Of a stretch of 64,000 bases of DNA, positions 34,396-44,601 are shown one piece after another. Below the pieces are notes generated by a model. That model saw only the letters and a list, made by a program, of their open reading frames with translations, made no database searches and was not told where the DNA came from. The translations under genes and the position numbers were made by a program. Source of the DNA: Paenibacillus camerounensis (GTDB lineage: Bacteria > Bacillota > Bacilli > Paenibacillales > Paenibacillaceae); contig NZ_CCDG010000037.1 of the NCBI RefSeq assembly GCF_000723885.1, positions 1-64,000 of the forward strand, in the 5' to 3' direction. How positions within the stretch are numbered: the first letter of the stretch is position 1; each line of letters begins with the position of its first letter.

Positions 34396-34880
34396 CAGTG
34401 ATGAAACACACCATTTCTGTGCTTGTGAATGACCAGCCGGGTGTACTGCAGCGGGTATCAGGCTTGTTCGGCCGCCGCGGCTTCAATATTGAGAGTATTA
34501 CGGTCGGGCAGTCCGAAGAAACCGGGCTGTCCCGGATGGTTATCGTTACACTCGGTGACCAGCATACGCTGGAGCAGATTGAGAAGCAGCTTTACAAGCT
34601 GATCGATGTCATCAAGGTGGTGGATCTTGGTTCCAAGCCGATGGTTGCCCGTGAGCTGGCCCTGATCAAGGTAAAAGCCGAGCCGGCTGAGCGCCCGGAA
34701 ATCATGGGTGTTGTTGAGACATTCCGTGCTTCCGTAGTTGATATCGGCACGAACAGCCTGTTGGTTCAGGTGGTAGGAGATACCCAGAAAATCGATGCGA
34801 TGATTGAGCTGCTGAAGCCTTACGGAATCAAGGAGCTGTCCCGCACCGGAGTTACCGCAATGATCCGCGGTAATGCCTAG
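34392..34880 (+). CDS. ilvN: Acetolactate synthase, small regulatory subunit
   Basis: The N-terminal ACT domain ([37 protein letters not shown]) mediates valine feedback. The C-terminal domain ([17 protein letters not shown]...[10 protein letters not shown]) activates the catalytic subunit. ATG 34392 overlaps the ilvB stop with GGGGGA 3 bases away; ATG 34401 is the alternative that aligns better with homologue N-termini. It is 162 residues from the first start. In Bacillus it is called ilvH. Confidence 0.94.
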   Translation: MTVMKHTISVLVNDQPGVLQRVSGLFGRRGFNIESITVGQSEETGLSRMVIVTLGDQHTLEQIEKQLYKLIDVIKVVDLGSKPMVARELALIKVKAEPAERPEIMGVVETFRASVVDIGTNSLLVQVVGDTQKIDAMIELLKPYGIKELSRTGVTAMIRGNA

Positions 34881-34955
34881 TCGGTATATTTTACAGCTTT
34901 AACGGATTGCTGCTTGTATGCATTAATTTGATAATATTATAACGAATTGCCCGCG

Positions 34956-35032
34956 AAAGAGCGGGGACTTGAGGAGCAGTTCAGAGCTGCGAGTCCAGAC
35001 GGCCTCAGGTGCTCTTGAAGTACCCGCTCTTT
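34956..35032 (+). other. Long imperfect hairpin in front of ilvC
   Basis: AAAGAGCGGG (34956-34965) pairs perfectly with CCCGCTCTTT (35023-35032). After one purine mismatch ACTT pairs with AAGT, then AGGAGCA with TGCTCTT. This gives about 21 base pairs with two internal mismatches, around a 31-base head. No T run follows and ilvC starts 34 bases later. An mRNA-processing or stabilising structure is likely, as the B. subtilis ilv-leu mRNA is known to be processed near ilvC. Confidence 0.6.
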
Positions 35033-35051
35033 ACGATGGGTCCCAAATTAA

Positions 35052-36059
<1,008 letters not shown>

Positions 36060-36103
36060 GCTCATATACTTATATCAGCTACAACCAATAGTGTGATGCT
36101 CAG

Positions 36104-36130
36104 ATGCGGCCGTGATTTTGCGAGCCGCAT
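36104..36130 (+). other. Small hairpin between ilvC and leuA
   Basis: ATGCGGC and GCCGCAT are perfect 7-base arms around 13 bases. There is no T run, so it is more likely a processing or stability element than a terminator. Confidence 0.45.
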
Positions 36131-36167
36131 TTGAGGGTTTTAGGACAACTTTCAGGAGGTGCTCAGC

Positions 36168-37709
36168 TTGCGGAAAATCTATGTGTTCGACACGACGCTG
36201 CGTGACGGAGAGCAGTCGCCGGGTGTGAACCTGAATACGCGTGAGAAGGTGGAAATCGCCTACCAGCTTGAAAAGCTCGGGATTGACCGGATGGAGGCGG
36301 GTTTTCCCGCAGCATCGCCCGGTGATCTGGCTGCGGTGAACGCCGTTGCCCGGGCAGTGAAGGATGTTACCGTTATTGGGCTTTCCCGTTCCAGAGAGAC
36401 TGATATTGATGCGGTTAAAGAAGCGCTTCAGGGTGCACAGGACCCTTGTATCCATATTTTCCTGGCAACCTCGCCGATTCACCGTCAGCATAAGCTGCGT
36501 ATGGAAAAAGCCCAAGTCCTTGAAACGGCACAATCCGCAATCCGGTATGCTAAGAAATATTTTTCCAAGCTAGAGTTTTCATTAGAGGATGCGGGCCGTA
36601 CAGAACGTGATTTCATGGCCGAGATGGTAGCTATGGCGATCCGTGAAGGGGCAAATGTAGTCAATATTCCTGATACCGTCGGTTATTTGAACCCTGCGGA
36701 ATATGGGGCGATCTTCAAATTTCTGAAGGATACTGTGCCTGATATTGAAAAGGTTCAGCTGAGTGCGCACTGTCATAATGACCTTGGAATGGCGACTGCG
36801 AATACGCTGGCTGCAATCCAGAACGGTGCTGACCAGATTGAAGGTACCATCAACGGAATCGGTGAACGTGCCGGGAATACGGCAATCGAAGAGGTGGCGC
36901 TGGCGCTGGAGACACGCAGTGAATTTTTCGGAGCCAAAACCTCGCTGGTTCTGTCGGAAATCTCCCGCACGAGCCGTCTGGTGAGCAAGCTTACTGGGAT
37001 GGTTGTGCCTGGCAACAAGGCGATTGTCGGTGCTAATGCCTTCGCGCATGAATCAGGGATTCATCAGGACGGCATGCTGAAGGAGAAGACCACCTACGAG
37101 ATCATGACACCGGAAACGATCGGGCTGAAGGAGAGCAAGCTGGTGTTAGGCAAGCACTCCGGACGCCACGCCTTCCGTGATAAGCTCAGTGATCTTGGTT
37201 ATGATGTTTCTGAGGAAGAAATCAACGCGGCTTTTGCCAAATTTAAGGATCTGGCCGACAAGAAAAAGGAAGTATCGGATGAGGATATCCTCGCTCTTCT
37301 GGAAGAGAAGCTGACTGATACGCCTGAAACCTACAGTCTGCAGACTATTTATGTCACATACGGCAATGAAGCCACCCCAACGGCAAAGGTTATTATTAAC
37401 GGGCAGGAGCCGCAGCCGATCGTAGCAGCTGCTGAGGGGAACGGTTCTGTCGATGCTATCTATAACGCCATCGATCAGGCGACCGGTGAAGAGGTTACAC
37501 TGGGCGACTATTCGATCAAAGCAGTAAGCCGGGGCAAGGATGCGCAAGGCGAGGTTCATGTTGTACTGTCACAGGGTGAGGTGGCTGCACAAGGCCGCGG
37601 ACTGAGCACTGATATTCTGGAAGCAAGTGCCAGAGCCTATCTGGATGCGCTGAACAAGCTTATTGAGAAGCGTAAGACATATACACGCCGGGATCATGCA
37701 CAACTATAG
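36168..37709 (+). CDS. leuA: 2-isopropylmalate synthase
   Basis: This is the first committed enzyme of leucine synthesis, an acetyl-CoA condensation with 2-oxoisovalerate. The DRE-TIM start FDTTLRDGEQSPG, the metal-binding QLSAHCHNDLGMATANTL (HxH) and the NGIGERAGNTAIEEV block are present. The C-terminal LeuA dimer/regulatory domain (from about residue 375) provides leucine feedback. The TTG at 36168 follows AGGAGG by 8 bases; GTG 36159 overlaps the ribosome site. It is the last gene of the ilv unit; leuB lies 9 kb downstream and leuCD are not in the window. Confidence 0.95.
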   Translation: MRKIYVFDTTLRDGEQSPGVNLNTREKVEIAYQLEKLGIDRMEAGFPAASPGDLAAVNAVARAVKDVTVIGLSRSRETDIDAVKEALQGAQDPCIHIFLATSPIHRQHKLRMEKAQVLETAQSAIRYAKKYFSKLEFSLEDAGRTERDFMAEMVAMAIREGANVVNIPDTVGYLNPAEYGAIFKFLKDTVPDIEKVQLSAHCHNDLGMATANTLAAIQNGADQIEGTINGIGERAGNTAIEEVALALETRSEFFGAKTSLVLSEISRTSRLVSKLTGMVVPGNKAIVGANAFAHESGIHQDGMLKEKTTYEIMTPETIGLKESKLVLGKHSGRHAFRDKLSDLGYDVSEEEINAAFAKFKDLADKKKEVSDEDILALLEEKLTDTPETYSLQTIYVTYGNEATPTAKVIINGQEPQPIVAAAEGNGSVDAIYNAIDQATGEEVTLGDYSIKAVSRGKDAQGEVHVVLSQGEVAAQGRGLSTDILEASARAYLDALNKLIEKRKTYTRRDHAQL

Positions 37710-37745
37710 AGCTATTCTATAGAAGAAACGGTTTAAAATAATACC

Positions 37746-37792
37746 AGCCATACAATCCGCAAAGGGCTCTTTGCGGGATGTATGGCTTTTTT
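37746..37792 (+). terminator. Terminator of ilvBNC-leuA
   Basis: AGCCATACAATCCGCAAAG pairs with CTTTGCGGGATGTATGGCT, followed by six T. The remaining gap to 38009 holds a direct repeat (TTTATCAGTAC/TTTATCAGTGG) and an ATTTCCA...TGGAAAT inverted repeat but no gene. Confidence 0.88.
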
Positions 37793-38009
37793 GTGCCGGC
37801 CGATGAATAATTTCCATTGTATGCTATTTCACCAAACGAGTGTAAGGGATTTATCAGTACTTTATCAGTGGAAATAGTTAAAATGTAGCTTGTGCAAATT
37901 TCACTTATGCGCATTATTGTTACTCAAGCCGTATTTATAGGGATTTTGTAGGGGGAAATGCAGTACTTATATATCTGTTCTTATTAAAGAATGAGAGAGG
38001 GAATGAGTC

Positions 38010-41000
38010 TTGAGATTAATTAAAAAGAAAAAGTGGGCTGTATGGCTCGGTATCGTTATGCTTGTAACAAATGTTGCTACTGCAGTCGGATTTTTTACAA
38101 ATGTCAATGCAGATGCAGTGGATGGTAACATTACTGAGGATATTATTAAGACCGTAAGCCTGTCCGTGTACGAAAACGGCACGCAGGTTACCAGCAATGT
38201 GTACAAGTTCGATTCCGCCTACAGGTTCAATCTGACCTATGAGCTTCCTGATGATACATATAAAGAAGGAGCGAAGTACACCTACATACTGCCAACGCAG
38301 CTGGAGATTGATCAGGCATACACGGGTAAGCTGGTTAACAGCGAGTTTCCTGATGGTATGGGGACTTATGCTGTAGGCACTGATAATAAAGTGGTGCTCA
38401 CATTTAATAAGAATATTGAAGAGCTATTTGATATAAAAGGGAACCTTTGGGTAGAATCCAAGCTGAGCAAGACCAGAGTTACCGGCAGTACCACTCAGCA
38501 GCTTCTTTTTCCGATAGCAGGCAATGCGAGTAACTCCATTACGATTAATGTTCAGCCTAATAACGGAGCAGCGATTAAAAAAAGCGGAGTTGCGTTGCCG
38601 CGAACCTATAATGCCAGCACTATCGACTGGACGGTCGATGTAAATACGCTTTTGAATAGAATAGACAATGCCGTAATTACCGATAGCATCCCGGCAGGTC
38701 TTGATCTGGATACGGTCTCTATTGCCGTATATGGACTGAACGTTGATGCTCAGGCGAATGTGACTCAGGGTGCGGTGATCAGTCCGGCACTGTACAATAC
38801 GTCTGCCAGTACGGCAAGGAATCTGAACCTGAAGTTTAATGACTCTATAAATGAAGCCTACCGTGTGAAGTTCTCCGCCCAAATCACAGGTACAAGCTCA
38901 ACTACTTTTAATAATACAGCAACACTGACAGGTACCGGAACACCAGCGACTTCATCTGCAGCTGTCAGCGTCACTTTTGGAAAGGCTCTGGAAAAGACTG
39001 CAGGCAGTTTTGATTCAACAAAAGAGGAAATTAACTGGACGGTCAAGTTTAACTACAATGAAAAAACAATACCTGCGTCTCAGGCTGTTCTGACCGATCG
39101 CTTTAATATCAGCCAGGATTACGTTGCCGGCTCAATGGTCATTACTAAGATGAAGCTGGATGTGAACGGGAACACAACAACGGACGGGACGCTGACAGCA
39201 GGTGTGGAGTATACCTTAACTGATCTCCCTGACGATCCCGCGGTTAATCCTACTACGGCAGGCTTTAAGATTCAGTTCAACAATGATATCAACTCTGCCT
39301 ATCGGATTGAATATAAGACTAAGGTAGCCGGACGGGTATATGCCGGAGAGAGCATTGTCAATAAAATAACCCAAAATGGACAGACTGTTCAGGCAGCTGC
39401 TTCTACCACCCAACGTATTCTGAACAAGCAGGGTGTGGATAAAACGTCAACGCCAACAAATGATGTGGATTATCTCAATAAAACAGTGAAATGGAAAATT
39501 AATCTTAACGAAGATAAACGAGACATGACAAACCTCGTGCTGACGGATAAATTCGGGAATGCAGGATTGCAACTGGCAGCAAAACCTGAAATTACTCTCC
39601 TGGCGGATTCTTCGGTTAAGCTGGTCGAGAACGTTGATTATGAGATTGAAATGCTGCAACATAACGATTTCAGTACCGGTGATGGCTTTAAAATTATATT
39701 TTTAAGGAAGATTACTGAGGCTTACAGAATTACTTACACCACTAAATTCGATTATTACAAGTTAAAAAGCGGGGTATCGGACTTTTCCAATACAGCCTCT
39801 ATTATGTGGGATGAAAAAGCCGCAGGCACACCAGCGCAGACATCCTCTAGCTCATTTGATCCTGACAGTAAGGTCAAGAACAACGGATTCAAATCAGGCA
39901 CATATGATGTTGCCAGTAAGAAAATTACCTGGACCGTTGGTGCCAATTATAACAAAAGAGTATTGGCTGCAGGTGCAGAGCTGGTTGACACAATTCCTGC
40001 CGGGCAAATTGCAGATGAAAACAGTGTAATTGTTAATAAAATGAATTATAATGCTGCGGGCACTCCTTCTGCCCTAACTCCTGCCCTGGTTAAAAACACG
40101 GATTACACCGTTTCTTTGGCAGACGGGAAGCTGCGAGTTAAATTTAAAGATGCTGTGGATTATGCCTTCTATGTGGTATTCAAAACAGAATTTGAAGCAG
40201 GAGATGTCAACGCATCAAGCATCACTAATAGAGCTGTTCTGAATAACGCCCAGGGTGACGCCGTTTCGCAAACCTTACAGGGCACTGCAGCTGTAACAAA
40301 AGGCGGAGAATATGTAACAAAAACCGGAGCAGTCGATTCTGCAGACAAAACCATGATGAACTGGTCAATCACCATTAATGCGAACCAGTCTATAGTGGAT
40401 AATGCACAGGTTATTGATACGCCAAGTGCGAATCAGGTACTGCTGCCGGCGAGCTTCCAGGTATTTGAGACTAATATCAGCTCGGGCGGGACAGTAACTG
40501 CAACGAATACAAAGCTGACTAAGGATTCAGATTATACGCTCGAATTTACTACGGACTCAAGCGGTAAGGATATTTTCAAACTGGCCTTTAAAAATAACAT
40601 AACCAAACCTTACATTCTTAAATATCAGTCAGTTATTACGGCAGTTGATAATGTAACGGTTACCAATGCGGCATCTTTCAGCGGTAAAGGTTCTTCAACT
40701 ATAAGTAAACCTTTTAGCGAGAGCTGGTCCGTTAGAATCGTTGACACCGGAGGTACCGGAAGCGGGGTTACAGGCTCGCTTAGTATACTAAAAACGAATG
40801 CTGACAAAACCCTGCCGCTATCCGGGGCTGAATTCTCTCTGGGCCGGATTGTAGGTTCAGAGCTTAAGGATACCAAGACGGCAATCAGCAATTCCAGCGG
40901 TAATCTGGAGTTCACCGGGCTGCGGGCCGGGAAATATAAGCTAAAGGAAACGAAGGCGCCAGCCGGATATGCGGTTGATACCACCGAACGTATTGTTACC

Positions 41001-42833
41001 ATTAACTCATCCACACCTGTTCAAATGACAGTAACCAATGACTATAACGGATCACTTAAAGTGACCAAGGTAGCGAAGGGGAATACGTCAACCAAGCTTG
41101 CAGGAGCAGAATTTGAGCTGTATAACGCCGCTAACCAGCTAGCCGGATCAGGAACTACGGATGTCAACGGTGAAGTGCTGTTCAGTAAATTAATGGGCGG
41201 GAACTACACTCTTAAAGAGACAAAGGCACCTGCCGGTTATGTAATAACAGCAATCAGTACTGCGGTAACCATTGACCCGGCCCAGCAAAAAACATTGACG
41301 ATAACGAATGATAAAGTGGTGTTAGGCTCACTGAAAATTACCAAGGTGGACCAGGCTAACACATCGAAGGTGCTTACAGGAGCAGAATTCAAGCTGTATG
41401 ATGCGAACAAGGTTGAGGTTGCAACGGCTACTACTGATGTGAATGGAGTCGCTGAATTCAAGGACCTGAAGCTTGGGGCTTATACATTTAAGGAAACAAA
41501 AGCTCCGGCCGGATATGTACTGAACACTGTTGAAGGCAGTGTCAGCCTTACTTCAGCTCAGCCGGATGCAGCGCAGCAGATTACCAATAAGGAAATGCTG
41601 GGCTCGCTGAAGCTTACGAAGGTCGATCAGGATGATGCAGTCAAGAAGCTTGCCGGAGCAGAGTTCAAGCTATATGATGCGGGCAAGACTCTGGTAGCAA
41701 CCAAAACAACAGATGCAGCCGGAGTTGTTGAATTTAAGGATCTGAAGCTTGGTTCGTATACCTACAAGGAAACAGCCGCACCGGCGGGATACGTTCTGAA
41801 TGACACGGAACGCACGCTCAGCATTACTGCGTCCGTACCGGACGTGCAGCAGCAGATCACGAACAAAGAGATCCTCGGCTCACTGAAGCTGATTAAGGTC
41901 GATCAGGATAATGCTGCTCAGAAGCTGGCAGGAGCGGAATTCAAGCTCTACAATTCCAGCGAGGCTGCAGTGGCGACGGGGGTTACTGATGCCAATGGCG
42001 AAATCGTGTTTAGTGCTTTGAAGCTTGGGGCTTATACGTTAAAAGAAACCAAAGCTCCAGCCGGATATCAGTTAGATACAGCTGTACACCATGTCAATAT
42101 TCAATCGGGCGCCCAGATTGCTCTGGACCCGATCAAGAACAAGTTGATCCCGGCTACACCGGCACCGACAGCTTTACCAACGGCTGCACCAACGGCTGCA
42201 CCAACGCCGTCGCCGACAACGGCTCCGGTAACGGCAAATCCGGGCGGACCGGCTCCGACACCAGCCGCTTCTACCGTACCGGGATCTGTTGTAACGCCTG
42301 GCCCTTCAGCAGCGGTAACTCCTGGAGTTACCGCTACACCGGGACTTACGCCAGGACCAGCAGCAGTAACACCTCGGCCGTCACCTGCAGTAAGCAGCGC
42401 ACCGACGCCGCAAGCGACAACCGCAACGACTATTGAGGATATTCCGATTGACGGCGAAATTCCTCTTGGAGGCATTCCAAGCATTAGTGAAGAGCCGGCA
42501 CACGGTAAGGCAGTACTTACACCAGATGGTAAATGGACCTATACTCCTGATCCCGGATATACGGGTAAGGATAAATTCACCATTACAGTAACGGATGAGG
42601 ACGGCAACGAGCAGGAGGTCATTATTGAAGTTGGTATAGATGAAATACCTCTGGGCACGGTCCCTGACAGTAATAATGGTACGGATTCGGATAATGACAA
42701 TAACGGTCTGCCGGGCAATCTCCCTAAGACAGGTGAAGGAAGTTCGCTTCCGCTGTATCTGGCAGGCGGAGCCCTGGTTATAATCGGTATTATCCTGGCG
42801 TTAAGATTCAGAACACGCAATAAGCCGGAGTAA
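38010..42833 (+). CDS. Large LPXTG-anchored surface protein with collagen-binding-like and SpaA repeats
   Basis: The 1607-residue protein has a signal peptide (KKKK then WLGIVMLVTNVATAVGFF) and about five to six related beta-rich domains between residues 40 and 910. Each contains a segment like INWTVKFNYN...VLTD, the Cna collagen-binding-type adhesin fold. Five SpaA/Cna-B domains of 92 residues begin near 919, 1013, 1105, 1197 and 1289; each ends with KETKAPAGY or similar, which carries the isopeptide-forming glutamate. A Thr/Pro/Ala stalk (1380-1475) and a cadherin-like module follow. The LPKTG sorting signal is near 1571, before a hydrophobic segment and basic tail. The start is TTG behind AGGG. 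No sortase is adjacent. Confidence 0.88.
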   Translation: MRLIKKKKWAVWLGIVMLVTNVATAVGFFTNVNADAVDGNITEDIIKTVSLSVYENGTQVTSNVYKFDSAYRFNLTYELPDDTYKEGAKYTYILPTQLEIDQAYTGKLVNSEFPDGMGTYAVGTDNKVVLTFNKNIEELFDIKGNLWVESKLSKTRVTGSTTQQLLFPIAGNASNSITINVQPNNGAAIKKSGVALPRTYNASTIDWTVDVNTLLNRIDNAVITDSIPAGLDLDTVSIAVYGLNVDAQANVTQGAVISPALYNTSASTARNLNLKFNDSINEAYRVKFSAQITGTSSTTFNNTATLTGTGTPATSSAAVSVTFGKALEKTAGSFDSTKEEINWTVKFNYNEKTIPASQAVLTDRFNISQDYVAGSMVITKMKLDVNGNTTTDGTLTAGVEYTLTDLPDDPAVNPTTAGFKIQFNNDINSAYRIEYKTKVAGRVYAGESIVNKITQNGQTVQAAASTTQRILNKQGVDKTSTPTNDVDYLNKTVKWKINLNEDKRDMTNLVLTDKFGNAGLQLAAKPEITLLADSSVKLVENVDYEIEMLQHNDFSTGDGFKIIFLRKITEAYRITYTTKFDYYKLKSGVSDFSNTASIMWDEKAAGTPAQTSSSSFDPDSKVKNNGFKSGTYDVASKKITWTVGANYNKRVLAAGAELVDTIPAGQIADENSVIVNKMNYNAAGTPSALTPALVKNTDYTVSLADGKLRVKFKDAVDYAFYVVFKTEFEAGDVNASSITNRAVLNNAQGDAVSQTLQGTAAVTKGGEYVTKTGAVDSADKTMMNWSITINANQSIVDNAQVIDTPSANQVLLPASFQVFETNISSGGTVTATNTKLTKDSDYTLEFTTDSSGKDIFKLAFKNNITKPYILKYQSVITAVDNVTVTNAASFSGKGSSTISKPFSESWSVRIVDTGGTGSGVTGSLSILKTNADKTLPLSGAEFSLGRIVGSELKDTKTAISNSSGNLEFTGLRAGKYKLKETKAPAGYAVDTTERIVTINSSTPVQMTVTNDYNGSLKVTKVAKGNTSTKLAGAEFELYNAANQLAGSGTTDVNGEVLFSKLMGGNYTLKETKAPAGYVITAISTAVTIDPAQQKTLTITNDKVVLGSLKITKVDQANTSKVLTGAEFKLYDANKVEVATATTDVNGVAEFKDLKLGAYTFKETKAPAGYVLNTVEGSVSLTSAQPDAAQQITNKEMLGSLKLTKVDQDDAVKKLAGAEFKLYDAGKTLVATKTTDAAGVVEFKDLKLGSYTYKETAAPAGYVLNDTERTLSITASVPDVQQQITNKEILGSLKLIKVDQDNAAQKLAGAEFKLYNSSEAAVATGVTDANGEIVFSALKLGAYTLKETKAPAGYQLDTAVHHVNIQSGAQIALDPIKNKLIPATPAPTALPTAAPTAAPTPSPTTAPVTANPGGPAPTPAASTVPGSVVTPGPSAAVTPGVTATPGLTPGPAAVTPRPSPAVSSAPTPQATTATTIEDIPIDGEIPLGGIPSISEEPAHGKAVLTPDGKWTYTPDPGYTGKDKFTITVTDEDGNEQEVIIEVGIDEIPLGTVPDSNNGTDSDNDNNGLPGNLPKTGEGSSLPLYLAGGALVIIGIILALRFRTRNKPE

Positions 42834-42849
42834 TTTAATCGCTCTACAC

Positions 42850-42885
42850 AACCCACCCGCAGCATGTTACGGGTGGGTTTGCTTT
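42850..42885 (+). terminator. Terminator of the surface protein gene
   Basis: AACCCACCCG and CGGGTGGGTT are perfect 10-base arms with a 10-base loop and a T-rich tail. Confidence 0.85.
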
Positions 42886-43035
42886 ATGCCATCACTCAAG
42901 AAATCTTCAGACTTCTGAGGAACGTTTTATTGTAAGATAGGGTGGAGATAATTTTTTATAAAAAATAATGGAACGGCTTGCAGGGGAAGCGGAATGTCCG
43001 GCGTCTAATGTTATGAAGAAGGAGGGGAGATCGTC

Positions 43036-43578
43036 TTGGAAGAGGCAGAATGGATTTCAGCCGTGCTTAACGGGCAGAGCCAGGCTTTTGGGCATCTGGT
43101 GACGCGTTATCAGGGCATGGTATACCGAGTGTGCATCAAAATAACGGGAGAAGCCGAGTCAGCCAAAGACATGGCCCAGGAAGTCTTCATCAAAGCCTAC
43201 AAGGCGCTCCCCTCCTTCAGGGGCCAGTCCTCATTCTCCACCTGGCTGTACCGGATTGCTTACAGGACCTGTCTGGACTGGAAACGGGCCAATGACAGAG
43301 AGTGGCGGCACCGCAGTACAGCAGATTATACAGAGAATGACTGGGTAACCTCACAAACACCTGAGCAGGCTGCCCTTAGCAAGGAAGCCTCAGAGGAGCT
43401 GGATCAGAATCTGAACAGTCTCACAGAACCGTACCGGTCGGTTGTGCAGCTGTATTATTTTCAGCACCACTCCTATCAGGAAATTGCCGAACAGAAGGGC
43501 GTCTCGGTCAAAACAGTGGAATCACAGCTCTACAGAGCCAGGCAGATGATGCGAAAAAGCGGGGAGGAATGGCGATGA
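43036..43578 (+). CDS. ECF-type RNA polymerase sigma factor
   Basis: Sigma-70 region 2 (FGHLVTRYQGMVYRVCIKITG...AKDMAQEVFIKAYKALPSFRGQSSFSTWLYRIAYRTCLD) and region 4 (LTEPYRSVVQLYYFQHHSYQEIAEQKGVSVKTVESQLYRAR) are joined by a short linker, with no region 3. This is the ECF layout of SigW/SigX-like factors. The start is TTG 43036 with GGAGGGGA 7 bases away. It overlaps the anti-sigma gene. No convincing autoregulatory GGAAC/CGTA promoter pair was found upstream. Confidence 0.9.
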   Translation: MEEAEWISAVLNGQSQAFGHLVTRYQGMVYRVCIKITGEAESAKDMAQEVFIKAYKALPSFRGQSSFSTWLYRIAYRTCLDWKRANDREWRHRSTADYTENDWVTSQTPEQAALSKEASEELDQNLNSLTEPYRSVVQLYYFQHHSYQEIAEQKGVSVKTVESQLYRARQMMRKSGEEWR

Positions 43579-44030
43579 ATTGTGCAACAGTCAAAGAATG
43601 GATGCCGTATTATATCGAAGGCACACTGTCTCCGGAGATGGAGCTGAATATCCGTCTGCACATTGAAGCTTGTCCCGGCTGCTCGTCGTGGCTGGAGGAG
43701 GCCAAAGGGCTTGCCGCACTGTGGAATGAGATGGAAGCCGGATTAGAAATGCCTGAATCAGGGGATTGTCCCGATATAACGAATGAAGTAATGGCGCATA
43801 TTGAACAGCTTGAAGCAGGCCGCCGTGAGCGCGCTGTTAGAGCGACCGCAGCCAGACGCCGGACTGCACCGGGGACCTCCTGGATGCACTACGGGGTTGC
43901 GGTGGGCCTTACCTTCCTGCTGCTGCAGTTTGGGGTGTTTGAGAATTTGGCCTATGGCATCACCGAGATCAACGGACAGATGTCGACCTCGGTTACGGCA
44001 TGGTTTAACGCCCAAGGAAGCCAAAAATAA
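43575..44030 (+). CDS. Anti-sigma factor with zinc-finger-like N-domain
   Basis: The 151-residue protein opens with a ZAS-type anti-sigma domain: MNCATVKEWMPYYIEGTLSP, then HIEACPGC, the H-x3-C-x2-C zinc motif. One membrane segment (HYGVAVGLTFLLLQFGVFENLA) and a short outer tail follow. It should hold the sigma factor at the membrane until an envelope signal triggers release. ATG 43575 overlaps the sigma stop (ATGA) and has GGGGAGGA at 6 bases, so ATG 43569 is rejected. Confidence 0.87.
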   Translation: MNCATVKEWMPYYIEGTLSPEMELNIRLHIEACPGCSSWLEEAKGLAALWNEMEAGLEMPESGDCPDITNEVMAHIEQLEAGRRERAVRATAARRRTAPGTSWMHYGVAVGLTFLLLQFGVFENLAYGITEINGQMSTSVTAWFNAQGSQK

Positions 44031-44085
44031 ATTTGAACGATAATTAAGCAGAGAAGGATTCCACAAACTTTTAGGAGGATATAGC

Positions 44086-44583
44086 ATGATTAAGAAAAAA
44101 CGCTGGCTTACTTTTTTCCTGGCGCTCGTGCCGGGTCTGGGACATTTATATTTGGGATTTAAAAAGCTGGGCCTGCAATATATGCTGGGAGCCTCGGCCT
44201 GCATTATTTTCATTCCCTCGATGCCGACCGTATTTCCGTTCGCGCTGGCTGCTCTCTGGTTTTACCAGTTATTTGACGCTCTGCAAAAAGCGGCCTGGAT
44301 GAAGCTGACGATCGCCGAGCATGAACGGATGATGTTCCATCCTGACAGCTTTGGGGCTCCATGGACTATGGGTATGCCTCCGGTGTCGGAATATCCGCAG
44401 GATGATGTGAATCCGGTATGGCTGGGGATCGGCTGTGTCGCTGCAGGCTTCGTGCTGCTGGTGGCTACCGCTTTTCCATGGCTCTGGCGTATTCTTACCG
44501 ATATGAATATCGGATCGATCCTGTTGTCGCTGGCCCTGATCGGCTACGGCTTCAGAATGCTCAAAAAAAATTCCAAAGCATAA
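44086..44583 (+). CDS. Multi-pass membrane protein (TM2/DUF-like)
   Basis: The 165-residue protein begins KKKRWLTFFLALVPGLGHLYLGFKKLGLQYM, a 'PGxGHxYxGxxxxG' hairpin like that of TM2-type proteins. A second hydrophobic pair (ACIIFIPSMPTVFPFALAALWFYQLFDAL) and two C-terminal segments follow. The loop between is acidic and proline-rich. AGGAGG precedes the ATG. It is the third gene of the sigma operon and perhaps part of its sensing or response apparatus; the function is unknown. Confidence 0.75.
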   Translation: MIKKKRWLTFFLALVPGLGHLYLGFKKLGLQYMLGASACIIFIPSMPTVFPFALAALWFYQLFDALQKAAWMKLTIAEHERMMFHPDSFGAPWTMGMPPVSEYPQDDVNPVWLGIGCVAAGFVLLVATAFPWLWRILTDMNIGSILLSLALIGYGFRMLKKNSKA

Positions 44584-44601
44584 GAAATGGGGACTTCATC
44601 C

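Noticed and set aside
41326..41990. Assembly duplication in the surface protein gene
   Set aside because: The SpaA modules differ at many codons, so they are genuine paralogous domains, although copy number could still be affected by read length.
42915..43000. ECF autoregulatory promoter before the sigma gene
   Set aside because: GGAAC sequences occur, but no CGTA/CGTC -10 at 16-17 bases follows.
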